A stretch of 14,309 nt of DNA from an uncultured Clostridia bacterium (GTDB lineage Bacteria > Bacillota > Clostridia > TANB77 > CAG-508). Below, piece after piece: positions 6,242-12,761 of this stretch. The stretch lies in the NCBI GenBank assembly GCA_944388645.1, contig CALXJO010000015.1:1-14309 (forward strand), in the 5' to 3' direction. The stretch's first letter is position 1; every line of letters begins with the position of its first letter. Below the pieces are notes generated by a model. It saw only the letters and a program-made list of their open reading frames with translations, was not told the DNA's origin and made no database searches. The position numbers were made by a program, and so were the translations under genes.

Positions 6242-6856
6242 TTAGCAGATACGAACGTTAGCGACAAACACGCCATTTGTAGTTGACAACCTAATCTGGT
6301 AAATCAGGTCGTACTGCATCTCTCCTACACTGATGGATCCACCATTTGTGAGAGCCTCAGACATGCTATCACCTGTTACAGTGTTGCCGTTCATGTCGAC
6401 AACAGTTACAGGAACTGTTACCGACTTGTCCGCAGTCATGTCTATCTTTACTTCCACAAGGCCAGCGGCCTCAGGAACATAAATAGACATTCCACTAAGC
6501 GTCTCTGTGCCGTTTTCCCAGAGTCTAACGTCTTGTACAGTCCGATAACTTTCATTATCAAGGCTGTAGAACGTAAAGTCTGAGCTCCACAAAGTAGAAT
6601 ATGCCGTAGCATGTAGCTCAGTGACAGGCTCGGGAGTCGGTGTAGGTTCAGGTGTGGCGGTCGGTTCAGGTATCGCTGTAGGAGCCGGGGTCGGTTCAGT
6701 GGTGGTTGTCGTAGACGTAATTGGAGTGGGAGTCGCAGTTGCTATTTCGTTCGTAGCATCTGCATTGTTGTCTTGCATGCAGGCAACAAGCAGTATAACA
6801 ACTGCTAAAAAGCAAACTGCAATCGCAAAGCTTAAAGAAAACAACCGTTTATTCAT
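6242..6856 (-). CDS. Predicted lipoprotein with Pro/Thr-rich linker
   Basis: A 204-aa protein with a perfect AAGGAGGT seven bases before the ATG at 6856. A basic start (MNKR) and a hydrophobic stretch lead to a lipobox LVAC with Cys26, so it is probably lipid-anchored on the outer face of the membrane. Residues about 40-78 form a low-complexity linker of TPTP and PEPT units, a typical wall-spanning spacer. The rest (about 80-204) looks like a beta-rich extracellular domain that I do not recognise. Codon usage is that of the higher-GC block and includes CGG at residue 4 (AAA CGG TTG) and in SYRTVQ (TAT CGG ACT). The latter has the NNT-CGG form, yet the zero frame continues sensibly, unlike the AT-rich genes. 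Confidence 0.85.
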   Translation of the reverse strand: MNKRLFSLSFAIAVCFLAVVILLVACMQDNNADATNEIATATPTPITSTTTTTEPTPAPTAIPEPTATPEPTPTPEPVTELHATAYSTLWSSDFTFYSLDNESYRTVQDVRLWENGTETLSGMSIYVPEAAGLVEVKIDMTADKSVTVPVTVVDMNGNTVTGDSMSEALTNGGSISVGEMQYDLIYQIRLSTTNGVFVANVRIC

Positions 6857-6887
6857 ATATAGTACCTCCTTGGGTTGTAATACTTAT

Positions 6888-6923
6888 ATTATACTCCAAA
6901 ATTAACATAAAGTCAATTTGACT
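6888..6923 (-). promoter_or_regulatory. Sigma-A promoter for the lipoprotein gene, with a palindrome on its -35
   Basis: On the minus strand TTGACT (6911-6916), a 17-base spacer, TATAAT (6888-6893). The -35 is half of a perfect inverted repeat, AGTCAA-T-TTGACT (6911-6923), which also covers most of the valS stop codon. It could be a repressor site; this is inference. Confidence 0.82.
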
Positions 6924-9576
6924 ACAACTGTGCAATTCTTGCTTTTGTGTCTTCTAACATATCTTTATATTTTTCTAACTTTTCTTTTTCTTCTTGTATT
7001 TTCTCTGCAGGTGCTTTATTTAAAAAGCCTTGATTAGATAATATTTTAGTACTTCTTTCTACTTCTTTTTCTAGTCTTTGTTTTTCTGCCTCTAGCTTTT
7101 TCTTTTCCTCTTCGATATCTATTAATTCTTCAAAAGGCATATAAGCTTTTATACCATCTGCTATACAAGAAACTGCTCGCGCAGGAATATTTTCTTCTGA
7201 TTTTTCTATGTCAACCTCATTAGAGAAACCTAGTCTTTCAATCCAAGGCTTGCAACTTTCTATCATAGGCCCAAATTCATTATTATCTATAACAAATATT
7301 AATTTAGATTTTTTTGAAGGATGAATATTCATATTAGTTCTAATATTTCTTATTTGAGTAATTATTTTCTTCATTTCTTCAATTAGATTTTCTTCATCTT
7401 TAAAATTATATTTTTCATTTGGTGTTGGCCATTTAGAAATCATAATACTTTCATCATTATTGTATAATTCTAAATAAATTCTTTCTGTTATAAATGGCAT
7501 TACAGGATGTAATAGTTTTAATATATCGCATAATACTTTATTTAAAACTCTTAAGGCTGTAACTTTAGATTGTAAGTTTTCTTTGTTATATAATCGAGTT
7601 TTTACAATTTCAATATACCAATCACAAAATTCATTCCAAGAAAAATCATATACTTTTTGAATGTAAACACCCATATCAAAATTATCTAAATTTATTGTTA
7701 CTTCTTTTATTAAGGTATTCAACTTAGATAAAATCCATTTGTCCTCATACTCTAAGTTATCTATGTCTTTTTCATAAGAAATTTCTTCGTCATTTACATC
7801 AGTATTTAATACAAATTTTGCTGCATTCCATAGTTTATTTGCAAAATTTGATGCAGATTCTAGTTTTTCTGGCATGTATCTAATGTCATTTCCTGGTGTT
7901 ATTCCCATGATTAATGATAATCTTAATGCATCTGTTCCATATTTATCTATTATTTCTAATGGGTCGATACCATTTCCTAAGCTTTTTGACATTTTTCTTC
8001 CTTGACTATCACGTACTATTCCGTGTATCAATATGTTTTCAAAAGGTGGCTTTCCTGTATGTTCAATTCCAGAAAACATCATTCTTACTACCCAGAAGAA
8101 TATTATATCATAGCCTGTTACTAATGTTGATGTTGGATAGAAGTATTTATAGTCTTCTGTATGTTCTGGCCAACCTAATGTTGAAAATGGCCATAATGCA
8201 GAGCTAAACCATGTGTCTAGTGTATCTGGATCTTGTGTTATTTCTGTACAACCACATTTTGTACATTTTTCTGGTTTATCTGCTGATACCATTATTTCTC
8301 CACAATTATCACAGTAATATGCAGGAATTCTATGTCCCCACCATAATTGTCTTGATATACACCAATCTTTTATATTTTCTAGCCAATTAAAGTAAATTTT
8401 TTCAAACCTTTGTGGAATAAATTTAGTTTCTCCATTCTTTACAGCATCAATAGCAGGTTTTGCTAAAGGTTCCATTTTTACAAACCATTGTTTAGAAATC
8501 ATTGGTTCAATTGTATTATGGCATCTGTAACATTTTCCAACATCATGCTCATAATCTTCAATTTTTTCTAGTGCTCCAATTTCTTTTAATTTTTCTACTA
8601 TAAGCTTTCTTGCTTCATAAATATCTAAGCCTTCATATTCTGGAACTAAATTATTCATTTTTCCATATTCATCAAATACTTGTATAATTTCTAGATTATG
8701 CTTTATACCAGCTTCATAGTCATTCATATCATGTGCTGGTGTAATCTTTACACAACCAGTTCCAAATTCTGTTTCTACAAATTCATCTCCAATTACAGGA
8801 ATTTCTTTGTTCATAATAGGAAGAATTACTGTTTTACCTATATAGTCCTTATATCTATCATCATTTGGATTTACTGCAACAGCTGTATCTCCAAGCATAG
8901 TTTCTGGCCTTGTAGTTGCAACAGTTAAGTATTTTCCCTCTTCTCCTTTAACTGGATATTTTATATACCATAAATGAGTTGGCTCTTTTTCATATTCAAC
9001 CTCAGAATCTGAAATGGTTGTATGGCAAGTTGGACACCAGTTTATCATTTTCTCGCCTTTATATATTAATCCTTTATTATATAAATTAATGAAAACTGTT
9101 TTTACTGCATTAGATAATCCTTCATCTAATGTAAATCTCTCCCTTGACCAATCACAAGAATTTCCAAGTTTTCTTATTTGTTTAGTTATTGTACCACCAT
9201 ATTCTTCTTTCCACTGCCATGCTCTTTCTAAGAATTTGTCTCTACCTAATTCTTCCTTAGTTGTGCCTTCTTCTTTTAGTTTAGCAACAATTTTCGCTTC
9301 TGTTGCAATAGATGAATGATCTGTTCCAGGTACCCAAAGAGTATTATAGCCACTCATTCTTTTATATCTTATTAATATATCTTGAAGTGTCTCGTCTAAG
9401 GCATGACCCATATGCAATTTTCCAGTAATATTTGGTGGTGGAATAACTATTGTATATGGCTTTTTAGTTTTATCATCACTTGGTTTAAAATAGCCTTTCT
9501 TTTCCCAATTTTCATAAAGCTTTTCTTCAAAATCTTTAGGATTAAACTTTCCTTCTAACTTATGTTCTTTACACAT
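6922..9576 (-). CDS. valS: Valyl-tRNA synthetase
   Basis: Charges tRNA-Val with valine and edits mischarged threonine; cytosolic class I enzyme. Length 884 aa, normal. ATG at 9576 with AGGAGGT upstream. Visible: HMGH (55-58, in PPPNITGKLHMGHALD), the editing-domain segment TTRPETMLGDTAVAV (221-235), zinc-type pairs CPTC (181-184), CYRC (349-352), CDNC (422-425) and CTKC (438-441), the DWCISRQLWWGHRIP core, and KMSKS at 528-532. The last 65 residues form a Lys/Glu-rich coiled coil, the tRNA-binding arm typical of ValRS. No in-frame CGG; arginines include AGA, CGA and CGT. Expression is controlled by the T-box leader at 9635-9897. No terminator separates its stop from the lipoprotein promoter, so read-through into that gene is possible. 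Confidence 0.98.
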   Translation of the reverse strand: MCKEHKLEGKFNPKDFEEKLYENWEKKGYFKPSDDKTKKPYTIVIPPPNITGKLHMGHALDETLQDILIRYKRMSGYNTLWVPGTDHSSIATEAKIVAKLKEEGTTKEELGRDKFLERAWQWKEEYGGTITKQIRKLGNSCDWSRERFTLDEGLSNAVKTVFINLYNKGLIYKGEKMINWCPTCHTTISDSEVEYEKEPTHLWYIKYPVKGEEGKYLTVATTRPETMLGDTAVAVNPNDDRYKDYIGKTVILPIMNKEIPVIGDEFVETEFGTGCVKITPAHDMNDYEAGIKHNLEIIQVFDEYGKMNNLVPEYEGLDIYEARKLIVEKLKEIGALEKIEDYEHDVGKCYRCHNTIEPMISKQWFVKMEPLAKPAIDAVKNGETKFIPQRFEKIYFNWLENIKDWCISRQLWWGHRIPAYYCDNCGEIMVSADKPEKCTKCGCTEITQDPDTLDTWFSSALWPFSTLGWPEHTEDYKYFYPTSTLVTGYDIIFFWVVRMMFSGIEHTGKPPFENILIHGIVRDSQGRKMSKSLGNGIDPLEIIDKYGTDALRLSLIMGITPGNDIRYMPEKLESASNFANKLWNAAKFVLNTDVNDEEISYEKDIDNLEYEDKWILSKLNTLIKEVTINLDNFDMGVYIQKVYDFSWNEFCDWYIEIVKTRLYNKENLQSKVTALRVLNKVLCDILKLLHPVMPFITERIYLELYNNDESIMISKWPTPNEKYNFKDEENLIEEMKKIITQIRNIRTNMNIHPSKKSKLIFVIDNNEFGPMIESCKPWIERLGFSNEVDIEKSEENIPARAVSCIADGIKAYMPFEELIDIEEEKKKLEAEKQRLEKEVERSTKILSNQGFLNKAPAEKIQEEKEKLEKYKDMLEDTKARIAQL

Positions 9577-9593
9577 ACTCTTTACCTCCTTTT

Positions 9594-9626
9594 TTCGCCC
9601 ATTAGGGACGCCCTTTTTTGGGCGAA
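9594..9626 (+). repeat. 33-bp GC-rich palindromic repeat, copy 3
   Basis: Identical over all 33 bases to the copies at 844-876 and 920-952. It sits in the valS leader between the T-box terminator (ending 9635) and the SD (9583-9590), so every full-length valS mRNA contains it. Its hairpin would stand three bases upstream of the SD. Confidence 0.9.
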
Positions 9627-9634
9627 GTGATACT

Positions 9635-9897
9635 AAAAAAGCTCGCCTCTTACTTTTGTAAGTAAGGGCGAGCTTTTATCTCACGGTACCACCTTATTTA
9701 TATAAATTAAAAATAAATAACTTATATATCTTGTTTGCTTTATAACGTAAGCTACACGAATATATTTACTAAATTTCTATATATTAGCTCCCAAGCTACC
9801 TTCAGTTTACTTTTCTATAAGAAGATCTCAGCATTTTTCTTCTTTTCTCTTTCTAGTTAGTTTAAACCTACTCCTCTTGTTCATCGCTTTTTAATAT
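9635..9897 (-). promoter_or_regulatory. T-box riboswitch controlling valS
   Basis: On the minus strand the leader starts with the stem I signature GATGAACAAGAGGAGTAGG (AGTA motif at 9869-9872). It carries the T-box antiterminator sequence AAGGTGGTACCGTG (9682-9695) and ends in a strong terminator, in which AAAAGCTCGCC (9667-9677) pairs with GGCGAGCTTTT and runs into a T tract (to 9635). The antiterminator and terminator are the standard alternatives chosen by uncharged tRNA. The likely specifier is GTA (9797-9799) in CTGAAGGTAGCTTGGGAGC, a valine codon matching the gene; its placement comes from the usual GAA...GGGAG context. Confidence 0.93.
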
Positions 9898-9903
9898 TAT
9901 GTT

Positions 9904-9936
9904 ATTATATTAACATATATTATTCACTTTTTGCAA
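9904..9936 (-). promoter_or_regulatory. Promoter for the valS T-box transcript
   Basis: On the minus strand TTGCAA (9931-9936) with two overlapping -10 options: TAATAT (9907-9912, 18-base spacer, TG one base upstream) or TATAAT (9904-9909, 21-base spacer, too long). I prefer the first. Bases 9577-10034 hold no gene; they contain this promoter, the T-box, repeat copy 3 and the divergent promoter at 9976. Confidence 0.6.
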
Positions 9937-9975
9937 TAGTTTTTATTATTTTTTTGAAATTTATGCATATTTTTC

Positions 9976-10004
9976 TTGTTAAATTTATGTTAACGTGCTA
10001 TAAT
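9976..10004 (+). promoter_or_regulatory. Promoter for the 170-aa gene, extended -10
   Basis: TTGTTA (9976-9981), a 17-base spacer and TATAAT (9999-10004), with TG at 9996-9997. The transcript would start near 10011, giving a leader of about 24 bases. Confidence 0.8.
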
Positions 10005-10034
10005 ATTAATCAAATTGCTTATTAGGAGTATTAT

Positions 10035-10547
10035 ATGGAAGAAAATAAAAGTGGAAATCAACAAACAGAATTTCAAGTTTTGTTAGAGGAACATCCTGAA
10101 CTAGAAGACATGATGTTAAAATATATAAATGGAAATGATTTTAAGTCATTATATAATCAATATTTTTGGAAGCCTCTAAATAACTGTATAAATGCATGTG
10201 TTAAAAACATGGGAGAATCATATATCTATTCTGTAACTAGTTCTATGTTACAGCAATTAGGTTTTAAAGATTTTAGAAGTTATGCTGAACATATGGTATT
10301 AAATAGTATTTTTTATAATTCAAAGCAAAAAACTGTAGAGAAAGGCTATGATTTATATGAACTTTTAAATGGTGTTTTCACAAAAGCATTGTCAACAGAT
10401 GAATTTAAAGACTATATAATTACAATTTTATCGTCATCTGCTAAAAGTATAAGTATGGGCTACATAAATTTATTAGTAGATTATCTTAGTCAGCAACCAC
10501 CTGGATATATTCAAGATACACCTGATGATGATTATGAAATATCTTAA
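10035..10547 (+). CDS. Unrecognised 170-aa soluble protein
   Basis: ATG at 10035 with TAGGAG six bases upstream, and its own promoter and terminator make this a convincing single gene. The protein begins MEENKSGNQQTEFQVLLEEH. It has no signal peptide, no clear membrane segment, no repeats and no recognisable catalytic motif. It looks largely alpha-helical, with aromatic residues spread through the middle (YNQYFWKPLNNC), two cysteines (NNCINAC), and a short acidic tail (PDDDYEIS). The codon usage is AT-rich and matches the flanking host genes. I do not recognise the family. Divergence from valS does not in itself suggest a shared function. Confidence 0.75.
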   Translation: MEENKSGNQQTEFQVLLEEHPELEDMMLKYINGNDFKSLYNQYFWKPLNNCINACVKNMGESYIYSVTSSMLQQLGFKDFRSYAEHMVLNSIFYNSKQKTVEKGYDLYELLNGVFTKALSTDEFKDYIITILSSSAKSISMGYINLLVDYLSQQPPGYIQDTPDDDYEIS

Positions 10548-10554
10548 AACGAAC

Positions 10555-10597
10555 AAAGATTTTCTAAGTGATAAACTCACATAAGAAAATCTTTTTT
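10555..10597. terminator. Bidirectional intrinsic terminator
   Basis: AAAGATTTTCT (10555-10565) pairs perfectly with AGAAAATCTTT (10584-10594), with an inner GTG/CAC helix, followed by a T tract on the plus strand and TTTGTTCGTTTT on the minus strand. It lies between two convergent genes and probably serves both. Confidence 0.85.
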
Positions 10598-10601
10598 AAT
10601 A

Positions 10602-10793
10602 CTACACTATAAAATATAAAATTCCGGCTCCTATTAAAAAGATCACAAACGAAACTACTTTTAAAACTTTAGTAGTTTCATTTATTTCATTTGAGCTAAA
10701 CATTTTTTTAGCAATTATTCTTGCATCATAAATTACAGTGACTGATATTGCCATTATAATTAATCCAATTATTATTAAAATTGTATTTAACAT
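10602..10793 (-). CDS. Small two-helix membrane protein, unknown function
   Basis: A 63-aa protein, MLNTILIIIGLIIMAISVTV..., with AAAGGATG upstream of the ATG at 10793, the same SD form as ftsZ. Two hydrophobic segments, residues about 3-22 and 44-63, flank a short basic and polar loop (DARIIAKKMFSSNEINETTK). There is no lipobox or cleavable signal. It follows the LacX-like gene by 70 bases on the same strand with no terminator between, so it may be the last gene of the galE run, ending at the terminator 10555-10597. I recognise no family; the assignment as a real gene rests on the SD, composition and fit to the terminator. Confidence 0.7.
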   Translation of the reverse strand: MLNTILIIIGLIIMAISVTVIYDARIIAKKMFSSNEINETTKVLKVVSFVIFLIGAGILYFIV

Positions 10794-10863
10794 GTTTTAC
10801 ATCCTTTTCTTTTAATGATTTCATTTTTTATAATTTTCATTAAATTAATTTGAGCTTCTATTT

Positions 10864-11736
10864 TTAATTAAAAAATTCTACTGTAAACTTACATTCAAAT
10901 TCTTTCTTTGGCGCTAGTACCAAAATATCACTTTTTTGTGCAAAGACTCCAGTTGATTTTACAGCATCTGCTGTTGAATACCAAGGTTCTATGCATAAAA
11001 ATGGTGCTCCTGGTTTAGACCAAACTCCTAAATAAGGGAATCCTTCAAAATCCATTGTAAGAAGTGTTTTATTCCCTCTTCTCCTTTTTAAACTAATTTT
11101 ATTTGATGTAATTCCCTTCATAATTACAGCATCATTATTAAATGTATCTTTAGTAATTTTTATTCTTCTTTTATCTATCATAATATTTTTTGCATATTCA
11201 GTTCCGACTAAGCCATCAACTAAATACAAAAAGTGTATCTTATCTTCGTCTTGATCAAACTCCAGATAATATTCTTCATTTAATAAATCTTCCATATCTA
11301 TTTTAAATGCTGGATGTCCGCCTATTCCAAATGGCATGTTATTATCTCCATCATTAACTACTTTATATATAGTTGTTAATTTATTTCCATCTGTTCTATA
11401 TGTTATATATAAAGAAAATTCAAATGGATATTTAACCATAGTACTTGGATTACTTCTTAGAACATATGAATGAAAATTATCTAATTTAGTTATTGGCTCA
11501 AATTCCATATCTCTTGCAAATCCGTGTTGAGACATTTCATATGTTCTACCATTTATTATTGTTCTATTTTGTTTTAACTTTCCAACAATTGGGAATAAAA
11601 CTGGGAAATGTCTTTTCCAATAAACTTTTCCATATGCATCTATGCATTCTTGTCCTTGGTGAATTTTTTCTACTCCATCTAGTTTATAGCTTAACAATTC
11701 GCCACCTAATCTAGAAGTAATCATTTGACTTTGCAT
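10864..11736 (-). CDS. Aldose 1-epimerase family protein, LacX-like
   Basis: A 290-aa member of the galactose-mutarotase fold. The pattern fits the LacX subgroup: SQHGFAR with His71, FGIGGHPAF with His141, and FLCIEPWYSTAD with Glu250 match the two catalytic histidines and the catalytic glutamate of the family. GalM-type enzymes interconvert alpha and beta anomers of galactose or glucose; LacX substrates are less certain, so this is family-level only. Cytosolic. The ATG at 11736 has AGGAGC eight bases upstream, and the gene starts 14 bases after the galE stop, so the two are almost certainly co-transcribed. No in-frame CGG; CGG occurs only across codon boundaries (for example GGC GGA). Confidence 0.92.
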   Translation of the reverse strand: MQSQMITSRLGGELLSYKLDGVEKIHQGQECIDAYGKVYWKRHFPVLFPIVGKLKQNRTIINGRTYEMSQHGFARDMEFEPITKLDNFHSYVLRSNPSTMVKYPFEFSLYITYRTDGNKLTTIYKVVNDGDNNMPFGIGGHPAFKIDMEDLLNEEYYLEFDQDEDKIHFLYLVDGLVGTEYAKNIMIDKRRIKITKDTFNNDAVIMKGITSNKISLKRRRGNKTLLTMDFEGFPYLGVWSKPGAPFLCIEPWYSTADAVKSTGVFAQKSDILVLAPKKEFECKFTVEFFN

Positions 11737-11750
11737 ATTTTTTAGCTCCT

Positions 11751-12758
11751 TTATTCTTTATTTTTTTGTATAAAATTCCATGAATCTTCACACATTTCTT
11801 TAATTCCTTTTTCTGCAGTCCAACCTAATTCTTCTTTTGCTTTAGTAGGGTCAGAATAACAAGTTGCAATGTCTCCAGCTCTTCTTGGAGCTATTTTATA
11901 TGGAACTTTTTTACCTGTTATTTGTTCAAAAGCTTTTACCATATCTAATACACTATAGCCTGTTCCAGTTCCTAAATTATATATGAATAATCCGCTTCCT
12001 TCTTTATCTAATTTATTTAGTGCACAAATATGACCTTTTGCTAAATCTACAACATGTATATAATCTCTTACACCTGTTCCATCAGGAGTATCATAGTCAT
12101 TTCCAAAAACTGATAGTTCTTTTAATTCTCCTGCAGCGACTCTTACAACATATGGCATTAAGTTATTTGGAACACCTTGAGGTTCTTCACCTATAAGTCC
12201 ACTTTCATGAGCTCCAACAGGGTTAAAGTATCTTAATATACATATGTCCCAACTATTATCTGAATTGTATAGGTCTTTTAATATTTGTTCTATAAATAAT
12301 TTTGAAGTACCATATGGATTTGTTGTTCCACCTACTTTGCAATCTTCTGTTAGTGGTATTCTTTCTGGCTGACCATATACTGTTGCAGATGAGCTAAATA
12401 CAAATTTCTTTACATTATATTTTCTCATTGTTTCTAGTAATACAATACATCCAGAAACATTATTTTCATAATATTCTAAAGGTTTTTTTACAGATTCTCC
12501 TACTGCTTTATAACCAGCAAAGTTTAATACTGCATCTATTTTATTTTCTTCAAAAACTTTTTCTAATTTTTCTCTGTCTAAATAGTCAATTTCATAAAAC
12601 TTAAAATCTTTTCCTGTAATCTTTCTAATAGCATCTAATGCTTTAGGTTTGCTATTTGAAAAATTATCTACAATAACTATATCCTTTCCTGAATTTAATA
12701 ATTCTACTGCTGTGTGGCTTCCTATAAAGCCAGCTCCTCCTGTTACTAAAACTGCCAT
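11751..12758 (-). CDS. galE: UDP-glucose 4-epimerase
   Basis: Interconverts UDP-galactose and UDP-glucose with bound NAD; cytosolic, Leloir pathway and precursor supply for surface glycans. The 335-aa length is normal. Short-chain dehydrogenase features: GGAGFIG NAD-binding loop (7-13), DNFSNS after beta-2 (31-36), Ser124 in SSSATVYG, and catalytic Tyr149 and Lys153 in YGTSK. The ATG at 12758 lies three bases after the stop of the upstream repeat protein, and the galE SD (GAGGAGGTA) is made of the last three codons of that gene. This suggests translational coupling. The operon order is repeat protein, galE, LacX-like, possibly the small membrane protein. Confidence 0.97.
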   Translation of the reverse strand: MAVLVTGGAGFIGSHTAVELLNSGKDIVIVDNFSNSKPKALDAIRKITGKDFKFYEIDYLDREKLEKVFEENKIDAVLNFAGYKAVGESVKKPLEYYENNVSGCIVLLETMRKYNVKKFVFSSSATVYGQPERIPLTEDCKVGGTTNPYGTSKLFIEQILKDLYNSDNSWDICILRYFNPVGAHESGLIGEEPQGVPNNLMPYVVRVAAGELKELSVFGNDYDTPDGTGVRDYIHVVDLAKGHICALNKLDKEGSGLFIYNLGTGTGYSVLDMVKAFEQITGKKVPYKIAPRRAGDIATCYSDPTKAKEELGWTAEKGIKEMCEDSWNFIQKNKE

Positions 12759-12761
12759 TTT

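Larger units (their letters stand above)
4156..6921. other. Block of higher-GC DNA with foreign codon usage (probable transferred island)
   Basis: Between the sua5 terminator and the valS stop codon the composition changes. Bases 4561-4620 hold 31 G/C of 60, against 17 of 60 at 4021-4080. The three genes inside (purB, a Cys-rich protein, a lipoprotein) use codons rare or absent outside, including CGG for arginine at least eight times. Each gene has its own strong promoter. I see no integrase, transposase, tRNA or flanking direct repeat. The block ends right at valS, which has no terminator of its own left. Horizontal transfer is the preferred explanation; contig chimerism is less likely because both flanks match each other. 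Confidence 0.7.
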
